Position numbers and translations under genes: made by a program | Part shown: positions 9,348-19,026 of the stretch, in pieces | How the letters are laid out: each line of letters starts with the position of its first letter | How positions within the stretch are numbered: position 1 is the first letter of the stretch | The notes under the pieces: model-generated | What the model saw: the letters and a program-made list of their open reading frames with translations, nothing else | What the model was told of the DNA's origin: nothing | Database searches by the model: none | Assembly: GCF_004015185.1 (NCBI RefSeq) | Contig: NZ_CP025746.1 | Location: forward strand, 1,753,776-1,817,775 | Direction: 5' to 3' | Length of the DNA stretch: 64,000 nt | Source: Clostridium manihotivorum | GTDB lineage: Bacteria > Bacillota > Clostridia > Clostridiales > Clostridiaceae

Positions 9348-10167
9348 AAGCGGTTCATTATATATTGAAAAAAATTCTATATTTCACAAGCTTGATGGCA
9401 GTGTAAAGCTATTAATGATGATTATTTGGACTATATTCATATTTATGTTTATGGATGCACGTGTGTTTTTAATTATGTTAATCATAGGGTTTGGCTTTAT
9501 ACTAATTGCAAAACTTCCGTTTAAGAGCATAGCTCCACTAATAGTATTTATATTTATTTTTACAATATTTAATTCCTTACTGCTATTTATAGTAACTCCG
9601 GCTTACGGATCTACTTTAGCCGGAAAGTATACAGCTTTAGTTAATTTTCATGGATACAAGTTAACTTACGAAACTTTATTTTATGCTATAACCTTATCTC
9701 TTAAGTATCTATCTATAATACCTTTAACCATTATATTTATATTTACTACCCATCCTAGTAAGTTTGCTAGTAGTCTAAATAGAGTAGGAATTTCCTATAA
9801 GGTAGCCTATGCAGTAAACATAGCCTTAAGATATATTCCTGATGTGAAGGATGAGGTTAAAAATATAGTTAATGCGCAACAAGCTAGAGGTATTGCTTTT
9901 AAAAAAGGTGATGCTCCATTTTATAAGATATTAAAAAACTATACTATTATACTTTTCCCACTTATAATATCCTCTCTGAATAGGATTGAAGTGGTTTCTA
10001 ACGCCATGGAGCTTAGGGGCTTTGGAATTAATAAAAAAAGGACATGGTATAACAGAGAAAATTTAAGATCTTTAGATATAATTTTCATTATTCTATTTGT
10101 TCTTCTTTTGGTGATTGGACTAATCTTGAAGAAAAATATTTTTACTCATTTTTGGTACCCTTGGTAG
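9340..10167 (+). CDS. mtsV: ECF transporter T component (EcfT/MtsV-like)
   Basis: 275-residue membrane protein with hydrophobic segments at about 25-75, 105-130 and 245-265. The cytoplasmic coupling helices have the family A-R-G motifs (QQARGIAF and MELRGFG), which dock on the two ATPase modules. The start overlaps the ATPase stop codon region by 8 bases. It is the third gene of the SAM-riboswitch operon. No terminator is obvious before the next gene, so DUF402 may be partly co-transcribed. Confidence 0.92.
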   Translation: MNRSGSLYIEKNSIFHKLDGSVKLLMMIIWTIFIFMFMDARVFLIMLIIGFGFILIAKLPFKSIAPLIVFIFIFTIFNSLLLFIVTPAYGSTLAGKYTALVNFHGYKLTYETLFYAITLSLKYLSIIPLTIIFIFTTHPSKFASSLNRVGISYKVAYAVNIALRYIPDVKDEVKNIVNAQQARGIAFKKGDAPFYKILKNYTIILFPLIISSLNRIEVVSNAMELRGFGINKKRTWYNRENLRSLDIIFIILFVLLLVIGLILKKNIFTHFWYPW

Positions 10168-10194
10168 GACTATAAAAACTTAGGAGGTTTCTTT

Positions 10195-10731
10195 GTGAAG
10201 AGAAAGTTTATCGATAGAAGCTCTTGGAGTAGAGTTGACAAAAGTACATCTAAAACCATATATATTGAAAATGACGAATTTAAGGGGTATGTATACTACA
10301 TACTTTGTGAAAAGGTTAATAGCTGTTTAGAGGTTGACATGCAAGGAAAGAAAGTACATTTACTGGATGATGGTTATAAATGGCTACAGATATTACCTTT
10401 AGATAAGAGGTATTCTATTACAACTATGATTAATGATAAAGATGAGATAGTTCAGTGGTATTTTGATATAACAAAGAAAAATGGAATTGATGAAGAGGGG
10501 AAAGTTTACTATGATGACATGTATTTAGATGTTGTTGCATTACCATCTTCTGAAATAATATTGCTTGATGAAGATGAATTAGAAGAAGCTTTGGAGAATA
10601 GCTTAATTAGTAAGGAAGATTATGATTTAGCTTATAGTGATGCTAAGGAAATAATCAGTGGTTTAGCTAGTAATGTAGAGAATTTAAAAATATTAACTAC
10701 TAAGTTTTTGAAAGAAGTCACTGTAAAATAA
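10195..10731 (+). CDS. DUF402 domain protein (possible nucleoside phosphate phosphatase)
   Basis: 178-residue soluble protein. The DUF402 core at about 50-125 has the Trp-Tyr-Phe-Asp ... Tyr-Tyr-Asp-Asp-x-Tyr-Leu-Asp arrangement of acidic residues that coordinates metal in characterised relatives (FomD, Staphylococcus Ntdp). A helical tail follows. The GTG start at 10195 has TAGGAGGT at ideal distance. It follows the ECF operon after 27 bases but is not obviously related to methionine uptake. A terminator shared with the convergent EamA gene follows. Activity is inferred from the family. Confidence 0.82.
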   Translation: MKRKFIDRSSWSRVDKSTSKTIYIENDEFKGYVYYILCEKVNSCLEVDMQGKKVHLLDDGYKWLQILPLDKRYSITTMINDKDEIVQWYFDITKKNGIDEEGKVYYDDMYLDVVALPSSEIILLDEDELEEALENSLISKEDYDLAYSDAKEIISGLASNVENLKILTTKFLKEVTVK

Positions 10732-10775
10732 TAATACATTTAGAATAGTAATTTAATACAAGGTTATAGTAATAT

Positions 10776-10830
10776 AATTAAAGGTGATCCAAGATATACT
10801 TATAAGTTATCTGTATCACCTTTAATTATT
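10776..10830. terminator. bidirectional terminator between convergent genes
   Basis: AATTAAAGGTGAT pairs with ATCACCTTTAATT. It is AT-rich on both flanks and sits between the DUF402 gene and the leftward EamA gene. Confidence 0.75.
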
Positions 10831-10855
10831 GTTATGGGTTCAAAATAGCCAAGCT

Positions 10856-11755
10856 TTATTTGAATTTATTAGTGCCCCACACTCCAGTAAGTATAAGTAT
10901 TGAGCCTACAAAATGATATATGTGAAAACTCTCATTAAGTATTAAAACCCCTGCAACTATAGATACTATAGTTGATACATTAGAAAATACCGAGGTTTTT
11001 GATGCTTGTATCTTAGATAATGTAAAATTAGTTAAGAAGTAAGCAATTATGGACGATATTATTCCTAAATATAATATAGAAATAATAAAGGTTTTACTTT
11101 TTAATGGCTCGAAATAATTATAGATATTTCCGTTGATTAGAACATCTACTACATTCATTACTGTAAAGCATAAAGCTGCGAAGAACATCATAAAATAAGT
11201 AATCTCAACAGGAGTATAGTATTTAGATACTTTTCTAGATATTATACTGTAGAAGCCGGCAGAAGTTACTGCACCTAAAAGCAATATTATTCCTAAAATA
11301 GAGGTTCCTTGTCCACCAGTGCTACTCATTATTCCGATGAGAGCTACTCCACTTACGGATAATACTATAAATAATATTCTTTTTATGGAAGGAACTTCAT
11401 TTAAAAAATAAGCTCCTAGTAGGGTTACTGCTATGGGAATCAAAGCTAGCATAAGTCCTGCAACGGATGAAGATGCATTTTTTACACCGTATGTTTCAAA
11501 TATAAAATATATTACTGGTTCAGCAAGACCTAGTACTATTAAACCACCTAGAGGTTTATTTTTATAATTAACTTTTATTATTTTAAATATTATTAGTATT
11601 GTCATCACTAAGAAGGCCAATAAAAAACGAAAAGAAACAAGCATAAAAGGCGTGGCTACAGTCAGTGCCATTTTTGAAAATAAGAAGCTTAAACCGAAAA
11701 TTACAGAGCTAATTGATACAGCAATATAGGGCAATAAATTACTTTTTTTGTCCAT
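10856..11755 (-). CDS. EamA-family (DMT) transporter
   Basis: 299-residue membrane protein with ten predicted helices in two EamA repeats (about 8-140 and 150-295). The first opens with SSVIFGLSFLFSKMAL, and the second ends in the usual LNESFHIYHFVGSILILTGV segment. Members export amino acids, nucleotide-sugar precursors or drugs, and the substrate here cannot be assigned. AAGGAG lies 8 bases upstream on the minus strand. It is a monocistronic unit, convergent with the DUF402 gene and divergent from the YhgE genes. Confidence 0.9.
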   Translation of the reverse strand: MDKKSNLLPYIAVSISSVIFGLSFLFSKMALTVATPFMLVSFRFLLAFLVMTILIIFKIIKVNYKNKPLGGLIVLGLAEPVIYFIFETYGVKNASSSVAGLMLALIPIAVTLLGAYFLNEVPSIKRILFIVLSVSGVALIGIMSSTGGQGTSILGIILLLGAVTSAGFYSIISRKVSKYYTPVEITYFMMFFAALCFTVMNVVDVLINGNIYNYFEPLKSKTFIISILYLGIISSIIAYFLTNFTLSKIQASKTSVFSNVSTIVSIVAGVLILNESFHIYHFVGSILILTGVWGTNKFK

Positions 11756-11982
11756 ATAATAAATCTCCTTAAAATGAAAGTATATATAAGTATATGTTTG
11801 TAAATCATATATGGATAAAATGTTTTGATATATCTTAAAATATATAATTACAATGAGATATTATATTTTATAAGACTTATACTGTCAAACAATGTTATTA
11901 AATTTTAAAATAAGTATCATTTTTTAAAACTTAATCACAGTTTTTAATATAGGATATTTAGTCATTTTTAAGTATATGTAAA

Positions 11983-12011
11983 TTGTATTATACAAAAATC
12001 TAGTATATAAT
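11983..12011 (+). promoter_or_regulatory. sigma-A promoter of the yhgE pair
   Basis: TTGTAT, 17 bases, TATAAT. It is 76 bases ahead of the first YhgE start. The rest of the 332-base gap back to the EamA gene is AT-rich with nothing else I can name. Confidence 0.65.
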
Positions 12012-12087
12012 ACATACGCTAGTATAGGACAACTATTTTTGTTATTCATTTATAGAGTTCATGTGTAATAATAGATGGAGGAGTAAG

Positions 12088-14247
12088 ATGAAGAATATTT
12101 TAAAAGTATTTAAACGAGATATGAAGAGTATAGCAAAAAATCCTGTTGCTCTATTGATAATTGGAGGACTATGCGTTATACCTTCGCTGTATGCTTGGGT
12201 AAACATAAAGGCATGTTGGGATCCTTATGAAAATACAAGCACAATACCAGTTGCTGTGGTAAATAACGATAGACATGTGTCTTTTAGGGGAAAAGAAATT
12301 AATATAGGTGAACAAGTAGTAGAAAAACTAAAAGACAATAAAAAGATTGGATGGACATTTGTTAACTCTAAAGATGCAGATTTAGGTGTAGTAGATGGAA
12401 CCTACTATGCAGCTGTAGAAATTCCTGAGGACTTTTCTTCAAGGTTTGTAAGTGTATTGTCTGACAATCCGAAGAAGCCTCAAATTAATTACAAGGTTGA
12501 TACAAAAGCTAATCCAGTAGCCACTAAAATTACAGGGGTAGCCAAAAATACCCTAACTGAAGAGATAACTTCTAACTTTGTAGAAACTGTAAACTCAACT
12601 ATTTTTACATCACTTAATGATGTAGGACAAAATGCTGAAAAGAACAAGCAAGACATAATTAAATTAAAAGATAATATTATTCTAATGAATAAAAATATGG
12701 ATTCTATAATTGATGGATTAAAGAACATACATACTAGATCTGGAGACTTAAGCAAATTCTTAACAGAAATAAAAGCTACAATGCCATCAATAAGCAGTGG
12801 ACTTAATGTGGTTATTCAAAGCAATGATAATAATAAACAATTGATTAAATCAACTCAAACTGCAATGAATAACTCCTTTGATAATATTGGACTTACTTTG
12901 AATAGCTCACAAGCCTCAGTATATAGAATTCAGGCCTTAGTTTCAGAGCTTAATACCTCGGCTTCATCAACTGCCACTTCTCAGATGAACTCTACAGTTG
13001 GTCAGATAAGCATGGAAATTACTAATTTAAATAATGGAATAAATTCTACAATAGATTTTTTACAAAAGCTCAATGAAACAAATCCTAATGGTGAAATAAC
13101 AAAAATGATAACATCATTAAAAAATATTCAAAATGCACTTAATGATGAAAGTAAAAGGTTAGATAATCTGAAAAGTCAGTTAAATGATGCAAATAAAATT
13201 AATAAAGACATGATAGATTCTATAAATAACGGTGTCTCAAACCTAAATGTTCAAATAATTAATACTACAAAGCTATACAACACCAGTACAAGAGCATCTT
13301 TAAATACCATAGCTAATAATCTAATAGTTGCTACAGATGATGCTACAGATTTACTAAAGTCAGCACAAGATCTTGGTACTCAGATCGACAAACTTATGAA
13401 TACAGCTATAGACGGAACTAACTTAGCTAATAAAGTATCAGGTGACTTAGATTATAGACTACTTCAATTTAAGGATGTCATAGGTAAGTTAAGTGATAAG
13501 TTGCAATTAATAAATAATAATGATTTAGTAGAAATAATAACAATATTGCAGAGTAATCCTACGTTTATGGGTGATTTTATTTCTGATCCTATAAATCTAA
13601 AGGATGAAGCTATAAATGCAATTCCAAACTACGGTTCAGCTATGGCTCCGATTTATACTGTACTTGCGCTGTGGGTAGGCTGTTTACTGCTTACTTCACT
13701 ATTAAAGACTAAGGTAGCACCTTTTGAAGGTAGTGAAAGAATCACCTTGAGAGAAAAACATTTTGGTAAGATGCTAACCTTTATAACCTTAGCAGCAATT
13801 CAGGGCTTTATAGTAACAGTAGGTGATAAGTTATTACTTAATGTATACACGGTAAATGCAGCGTTGATGATTATCTTTGGAGTTGTATCATCTATTGTAT
13901 TTGCAATAATTACTTATACTTTAGTTTCTATACTTGGTAATATAGGTAAGGCAGTAGCTATAGTGTTTATGATAATACAATTGGCAGGTAGCGGAGGAAC
14001 CTACCCAATTCAAGTGGATCCGATGATTTTTAGAATACTTCAGCCTCTTTTTCCTTTTACCTATAGCGTAGGAGGTTTTAGAGAAGCTATAGCTGGACCG
14101 CTTATAAGTAGTGTGGTTTTAGATTTTACTGTGCTTCTTATAATAGCAGCAATATTTATCTTGATTGGTTTCTTCCTTAAAGAGCCTTTGCATAATCCAA
14201 TTCATAGATTTGAAGAGAGGTTCGAAGAGTCAGGTATAGGAGAATAA
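12088..14247 (+). CDS. YhgE/Pip-family membrane protein, first of tandem pair
   Basis: 719 residues from the chosen start. The frame is open from 12061, but GGAGGAG at 12077-12083 fits ATG 12088. One membrane helix (about 20-40, in the conserved IPSLYAWVNIKACWDPY block) is followed by a roughly 480-residue extracytoplasmic, Asn/Ser-rich coiled-coil stretch, then five or six C-terminal helices with ABC-2-like topology. The family includes Lactococcus Pip (phage c2 infection) and Bacillus YhgE. Its physiological role is unsettled, and export-type functions are suspected. It lies 17 bases ahead of a paralogue with the same layout, so the two probably work together. Confidence 0.9.
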   Translation: MKNILKVFKRDMKSIAKNPVALLIIGGLCVIPSLYAWVNIKACWDPYENTSTIPVAVVNNDRHVSFRGKEINIGEQVVEKLKDNKKIGWTFVNSKDADLGVVDGTYYAAVEIPEDFSSRFVSVLSDNPKKPQINYKVDTKANPVATKITGVAKNTLTEEITSNFVETVNSTIFTSLNDVGQNAEKNKQDIIKLKDNIILMNKNMDSIIDGLKNIHTRSGDLSKFLTEIKATMPSISSGLNVVIQSNDNNKQLIKSTQTAMNNSFDNIGLTLNSSQASVYRIQALVSELNTSASSTATSQMNSTVGQISMEITNLNNGINSTIDFLQKLNETNPNGEITKMITSLKNIQNALNDESKRLDNLKSQLNDANKINKDMIDSINNGVSNLNVQIINTTKLYNTSTRASLNTIANNLIVATDDATDLLKSAQDLGTQIDKLMNTAIDGTNLANKVSGDLDYRLLQFKDVIGKLSDKLQLINNNDLVEIITILQSNPTFMGDFISDPINLKDEAINAIPNYGSAMAPIYTVLALWVGCLLLTSLLKTKVAPFEGSERITLREKHFGKMLTFITLAAIQGFIVTVGDKLLLNVYTVNAALMIIFGVVSSIVFAIITYTLVSILGNIGKAVAIVFMIIQLAGSGGTYPIQVDPMIFRILQPLFPFTYSVGGFREAIAGPLISSVVLDFTVLLIIAAIFILIGFFLKEPLHNPIHRFEERFEESGIGE

Positions 14248-14264
14248 AACTTAAGGAGCGAGTT

Positions 14265-16421
14265 ATGAAGAAGGTTTTTAAAGTATTTAAACGAGATTTA
14301 AGAAGTATAGTTAAAAATCCTGCAGCATTGGCTATAGTAATAGGGTTATGCATTTTGCCTTCTCTTTACGCGTGGATTAATATAAAAGCTTGCTGGGATC
14401 CTTATGCCAATACAGGCAATCTTCCAGTAGCTGTAGTTAACAATGATGAAGGAACAAACTTCAACGGAAAAAATATAAACGCTGGTGACGAAATAGTAGC
14501 CCAATTAAAGAATAATAAAGCAATTGGCTGGGTTTTTGTAGATCAATGGCAGGGAAACTACGGGCTAAACGAAGGGAAGTACTATGCTTTAATAGAAATC
14601 CCTTCTGATTTTTCAAAAGGTTTAGTTAGTCTTACTACTGTAACACCAAAAAAGCCAGATATAATATACAGAGTTAATCAAAAGTTGAATGCTATTGCAG
14701 CTAAGATTACCAATGCAGCTAAAGAGAGCGTAGCTAAAAGCATTAAAGAAAACTTTGTAGATACTGTAAATAAAGAAGCTTTAAAGACTATAAATTCTGT
14801 GGGTGAAGAGTTTAAGGTGAACAAATCACAAATAGTCCAACTTAAAGATACTATGGCCGAAGCAAACAGTAATATAGGAGATATAAGAAAATACATAACA
14901 GAAGCAAATAATAATTCTGAGGATATTCAGAAGTATTTAAATGATGTAAAGACAAAGTTACCAAAGATAACAGAGCAGATAAATAGTCTTCAGAAAGTTA
15001 CGGAAGCCAGTAAGGACTTGACTATATCTACAAAACAAAGTATCAATACCATAGCGTCATCAATAAATACAGATATAGGTAAGCTTCAGAACATAAATCA
15101 GCAAAACCAAACACTTTTGCAAAAGCTAAAGGATATAAATAATGGATTAAGTTCAGATAACTTCGATACTATTGTTAGTGAGATGTCAAATCTTATGGAT
15201 TCCTTAAAGAATACTATAGAGGCTGATACAAAAAACTTGCAAGCTATAAGTAGTCTAAGGCCTAATAACCCTTTAGGAGGAACTATCAATTCGCTTAATA
15301 CATTGAAAAGTACTGTAGATATGGAGCAAAAAGCTCTTAATGATTTGAAGAGTTCTAAAAACAATGGAGGTAGCAAGGATTCTATCAATGCGTCTTTAGA
15401 GCAGATATCTCAAATAAGCAACGATTTGACTAATCAAATTATGAATGTTTCAAATAGTTTTTATTCTAATGGAATTGCAGTTATCAATAGTGTAGCTGAT
15501 GGTATTACAAGCGGCTTAGACAACGCTAATTCGATTTTAGAATCTACTAAGGTTATTGTTCCACAATTAGATGCTTTAGCTAACTTTGGAATAGCAAGTA
15601 GTAAAGCATCAGTTAGCGAGGCTAGTGAACTTAATAGCAAGTTGGCAGCTTTGCAGGTAGAGCTAAATAATCTAAGTGATAAGATGAAAGATTTAACTGA
15701 TGATAATATAGATCAAATAGTAAAACTTATGAATATGAATCCAGATGAAATAGCAGATTTCATATCTTCACCAATAAATGTTAAGGAAGTTGATGTTTAT
15801 GATTCTGGTATATTTGGTGTTGGTCTTACTCCTTTTTATACAGTACTAGCTATATGGGTAGGAGCACTACTTTTATCATCTTTACTTACAGTGGAAGCTC
15901 ATGACTTTGAAGATGGAGAAAAGCTAAATCTACTTCAAAGACACTTTGGAAAAATGCTGTTATTTTTAATGATTTCTATGATTCAAGCTGTAATAGTAAC
16001 CTTAGGAGATAAGTATATACTAGGTGTAAAACCAGTAGATTTGAGGCTTATGTTGATCTTTGCCTTACTTTCAGCAGTGACTTTTACTATTATAATATTC
16101 ACGTTGGTTTCCATATTTGGTAATGTGGGTAAAGCTATAGCTGTTGTAATAATGGTATTTCAAATAGCTGGAGCTGGAGGAATATATCCTATACAAACTA
16201 ATCCGAAAATATTTGGAATCCTACAGCCTTTATGGCCGTTCACCTATGCAATAAATGGTTTTAGAGAGGCAATTGCGGGGCCAGTATGGGAAAGTGTTTA
16301 TAAAAACATAAATGCGCTAATTACTTTTGCCTTGTTTTTTGCAATCCTTGCAGTTCTTAAGAGGCCATTTCATCGGCTGACAGAGTTTATGGAGCATAAG
16401 TTTAAGGAAGCTGGAGTATAA
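14265..16421 (+). CDS. YhgE/Pip-family membrane protein, second of tandem pair
   Basis: 718-residue paralogue of the preceding gene. The N-terminal block (PSLYAWINIKACWDPYAN) and the C-terminal block (GGIYPIQTNP, FREAIAGP) are nearly the same, whereas the central coiled-coil region has diverged. Topology is again one N-terminal helix, a large external region and a C-terminal helix bundle. TTAAGGAG precedes ATG. It is co-transcribed with the first copy and ended by the terminator at 16433. The pattern of conserved membrane parts and divergent external parts fits duplication with specialisation of the external domain. Confidence 0.9.
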   Translation: MKKVFKVFKRDLRSIVKNPAALAIVIGLCILPSLYAWINIKACWDPYANTGNLPVAVVNNDEGTNFNGKNINAGDEIVAQLKNNKAIGWVFVDQWQGNYGLNEGKYYALIEIPSDFSKGLVSLTTVTPKKPDIIYRVNQKLNAIAAKITNAAKESVAKSIKENFVDTVNKEALKTINSVGEEFKVNKSQIVQLKDTMAEANSNIGDIRKYITEANNNSEDIQKYLNDVKTKLPKITEQINSLQKVTEASKDLTISTKQSINTIASSINTDIGKLQNINQQNQTLLQKLKDINNGLSSDNFDTIVSEMSNLMDSLKNTIEADTKNLQAISSLRPNNPLGGTINSLNTLKSTVDMEQKALNDLKSSKNNGGSKDSINASLEQISQISNDLTNQIMNVSNSFYSNGIAVINSVADGITSGLDNANSILESTKVIVPQLDALANFGIASSKASVSEASELNSKLAALQVELNNLSDKMKDLTDDNIDQIVKLMNMNPDEIADFISSPINVKEVDVYDSGIFGVGLTPFYTVLAIWVGALLLSSLLTVEAHDFEDGEKLNLLQRHFGKMLLFLMISMIQAVIVTLGDKYILGVKPVDLRLMLIFALLSAVTFTIIIFTLVSIFGNVGKAIAVVIMVFQIAGAGGIYPIQTNPKIFGILQPLWPFTYAINGFREAIAGPVWESVYKNINALITFALFFAILAVLKRPFHRLTEFMEHKFKEAGV

Positions 16422-16432
16422 AATCAATTTAC

Positions 16433-16476
16433 GAAGGTCTACAATCATTAAAAAAATGGCTGTAGACCTTCTTTGC
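16433..16476 (+). terminator. terminator of the yhgE pair
   Basis: GAAGGTCTACA pairs with TGTAGACCTTC. The downstream run is short (TTTG), so strength is uncertain. Confidence 0.7.
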
Positions 16477-16533
16477 TGTCTAGATTGTCGCTTCAGTGAC
16501 TTTTTTAACTTTAACTATATTTTTTACTGCATA

Positions 16534-16561
16534 TAAAACTATTATCTATTCCGGCCGATAA
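16534..16561 (+). promoter_or_regulatory. sigma-D promoter of the diguanylate cyclase gene
   Basis: The -10 box GCCGATAA (16554-16561) is a perfect SigD/FliA match. Upstream TAAA lies at 16 bases (AAAA at 15). This puts a c-di-GMP synthase gene under the motility sigma factor. Confidence 0.7.
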
Positions 16562-16590
16562 TATAAAAAAAGACACGGAGGATAAATAAG

Positions 16591-18297
16591 ATGCAATTAC
16601 TAAAACCTTCAGTTGCATTAATGAGAAATTTAAGATATATTAGGAAATTTGAATTGATATTTGCAATAATGCTTTTACCTATGTCTATAATGATGTTTAT
16701 ATTTATATTTCAGATAAGTAAAGAATTGAATTATGCAAAGAAGCAAAAAATAGGCTTGGAATATAACTTTGCCTTAGATAAACTAACGGTGGATATTCAA
16801 AAACATAGAGGATTACTTAGTGTTTATCTTAGTGGTGATGTAGCATTTGACAAATATATTGATGAAGATGAGAATAATATAAAAAGAGATATAGAAGAAA
16901 TTGAAGTGCTAAATTCAAAATATGATGAGGAGCTAAAGGTAAAGGATAAGTGGAGTAAACTTAATAGTCAGTGGTTAGAAGTTAAAAACAGCATAAGCAT
17001 GTATACTAGAGAGGAATCTTTTGATGAGCATACAAAGCTTATAGCTAGTATCAGCGATATGAGTCAGTATGTGGCTGATATATCACTTTTAAGAGTTCAA
17101 GAAAAAATAGAAAACCATTATGTAGCAAATGATCTAATTAACACTTTACCTAATATAATAGAACAAATGGGGCAAGCTAGAGCCATAGGTGCTAGGGCTG
17201 CTGCTAGAGAAAATCTTACATCTTATGATAGTGAAAACTTGGAGTATATAACCAAGGAGATAAGGCAGAGACTAAAAGAGACAGAAAAAAGTATGAAAGT
17301 TATATCTAATAACTTGAATGACAAGAAACAGCTAGAACAATCCTATGAAGGTGCCATTAAAGCTGTTGATGACTTGATATTTACTCTTAATAGTGAATTT
17401 TCATATAAAAAGGATATAACCATAGGTCCAGATGAGTTCTTTTCCTATGCCACAGGTAAGATTGATGAAGTCAAGAAGTTACCTTCAGTTGAAGCTAGTA
17501 TACTGTCAAAGGAATCTGAAAGACGAATCAGAGATTTGGCTTTTTCTAGAAACCTTATAACTGTATCAATTTTAGGTATATTAGCTTCTATAATTTACTT
17601 GTTTTTAGGATTCTATAAATCTATCTTAGATAGTATTCTATCTATTAAAGGCGTTACTGCTAAAATAGCAGAAGGAGACTTATCAGAAAGGATACAGTTG
17701 AACTGTGAGGATGAAGTAAAGGAAATAGGTGATTCAGTAAACAAGATGCTTGATAGGCTTATCGATAACTATCATGAGGTTAGAAGAGCAAGAGATCTAT
17801 CAGAAAAAGTAGCTAACCATGATTGGCTTACCGGCGTACCTAATAGAGCTTTTTTTATGAAAAAGATTGAAGAACTTATTGAGGAGTATAAGGATACTGA
17901 AACAAAATTTGCGATTTTGTTTCTTGATTTAGACAAATTTAAATGGATAAATGATAACTTAGGTCACCAAATGGGGGATATAGTTTTAAAAGAGGTCGCA
18001 AAGAGGTTAGTTGATGTAATAAATAGAAAGGGTATAGTTTGTAGACTTGGGGGAGATGAGTTTACGGTGATTTTAACTGACTTCAAAGATAAGAAGGATA
18101 TTATGGATACTATTGAAAAAATTAAAAAATATATTGAACAACCTCTTACTTTAAGTAATAATAAATATAGTGTAGGAGCAAGTATAGGAGCAGTAGTCTA
18201 TCCTGATGAAGCAGATGGGCTTGATGAACTTATACAAAAAGCCGACATAGCAATGTATGATGAAAAAAGAAAAAAGAAGTGTGAAAATTTAAGCTAA
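16591..18297 (+). CDS. membrane diguanylate cyclase (sensor-HAMP-GGDEF)
   Basis: 568 residues. Membrane helix 1 at about 21-45, an all-helical extracytoplasmic domain at about 50-310 (NIT/4HB-like, starting with a QKHRGLLSVYLSG segment), membrane helix 2 at about 313-335, HAMP to about 390, then GGDEF at about 405-565. The active-site motif GGDEF is intact at 487-491, so it should make c-di-GMP. The inhibitory I-site RxxD is not present at the expected place upstream. CGGAGG precedes the ATG. The promoter is sigma-D type. MgtC follows after 20 bases and may be co-transcribed. Confidence 0.93.
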   Translation: MQLLKPSVALMRNLRYIRKFELIFAIMLLPMSIMMFIFIFQISKELNYAKKQKIGLEYNFALDKLTVDIQKHRGLLSVYLSGDVAFDKYIDEDENNIKRDIEEIEVLNSKYDEELKVKDKWSKLNSQWLEVKNSISMYTREESFDEHTKLIASISDMSQYVADISLLRVQEKIENHYVANDLINTLPNIIEQMGQARAIGARAAARENLTSYDSENLEYITKEIRQRLKETEKSMKVISNNLNDKKQLEQSYEGAIKAVDDLIFTLNSEFSYKKDITIGPDEFFSYATGKIDEVKKLPSVEASILSKESERRIRDLAFSRNLITVSILGILASIIYLFLGFYKSILDSILSIKGVTAKIAEGDLSERIQLNCEDEVKEIGDSVNKMLDRLIDNYHEVRRARDLSEKVANHDWLTGVPNRAFFMKKIEELIEEYKDTETKFAILFLDLDKFKWINDNLGHQMGDIVLKEVAKRLVDVINRKGIVCRLGGDEFTVILTDFKDKKDIMDTIEKIKKYIEQPLTLSNNKYSVGASIGAVVYPDEADGLDELIQKADIAMYDEKRKKKCENLS

Positions 18298-18316
18298 TTA
18301 TGGCAAAGGTGATATA

Positions 18317-18988
18317 ATGGATTATAGGTTGTTGTTAGAGAATTTATTAAGGCTTCTATTGGCGTCCTTCTGTGGCATACTGGTAGGCTGGGAACGTAAA
18401 AGCAGGATGAAAGAAGCTGGCATACGTACACATTTCATAGTGGCACTAGGTGCTGCATTGATGATGGTTATTTCTAAATATGGCTTTCAAGATCAAGAAG
18501 CTTTTTTAAAGGTACCTATCGATCCAACCAGAATTGCTGCTCAGATAGTCAGTGGAGTAGGATTTCTTGGCGCTGGAGCGATTTTTATGCAGAAAAATAC
18601 AATAAGAGGACTTACTACAGCAGCAGGAATTTGGGTAACAGCAGGGATAGGAATGGCTATAGGTGCAGGGATTTATTTCGTTGGCTTCGCTGCTACTATA
18701 ATTATAGTTATAGGGCAGACTGTACTTCACCGTGATTATAAATGGTTAGCTTCTCCTAAGGCTGTACCAATGAATATCATAGTAGTTGACCATGAAAGGG
18801 CAATCAAAGAGATAAATGATAAGTTTAAAGAAAATGATATTACAGTATTAAAGATGAAAGTAGTAAAGAAAACTGATGAACAACTGATAGATTTGAGGTT
18901 GATAATTAAAGTAAGTTCATCACTTACACCTATTGATCTTATTTCTCTAATAGAAGAGGATAAAAATGTGAGATCAGTAGAGATTTAA
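18317..18988 (+). CDS. MgtC/SapB-family membrane protein
   Basis: 223 residues. Four to five hydrophobic segments at about 5-150 hold the MgtC core motifs (LVGWERKSRMKEAGIRTH, then VSGVGFLGAGAIF and GLTTAAGIWVTAGIG). A C-terminal soluble domain with an ACT-like fold covers about 150-223. MgtC proteins affect survival at low magnesium and modulate ATP synthase or ion transporters in some bacteria, but the role here is unknown. AAAGGTGAT precedes the ATG. A terminator follows. Confidence 0.92.
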   Translation: MDYRLLLENLLRLLLASFCGILVGWERKSRMKEAGIRTHFIVALGAALMMVISKYGFQDQEAFLKVPIDPTRIAAQIVSGVGFLGAGAIFMQKNTIRGLTTAAGIWVTAGIGMAIGAGIYFVGFAATIIIVIGQTVLHRDYKWLASPKAVPMNIIVVDHERAIKEINDKFKENDITVLKMKVVKKTDEQLIDLRLIIKVSSSLTPIDLISLIEEDKNVRSVEI

Positions 18989-18994
18989 ATGGAT

Positions 18995-19026
18995 AAAAGG
19001 TCTCTAAAGCTTCTTTAGAGACTTTT
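18995..19026 (+). terminator. terminator after mgtC-like gene
   Basis: GTCTCTAAAG pairs with CTTTAGAGAC around a CTT loop, flanked by AAAAG and TTTT. Confidence 0.8.

Noticed and set aside
12088..16421. Phage or prophage region because of the name 'phage infection protein'
   Set aside because: YhgE/Pip are host membrane proteins; no integrase, capsid or lysis genes are present in the window.
18506..18730. Minus-strand frames inside mgtC, mcp and other genes
   Set aside because: They are reverse-strand by-products of well-supported plus-strand genes, with no ribosome binding site or family resemblance.
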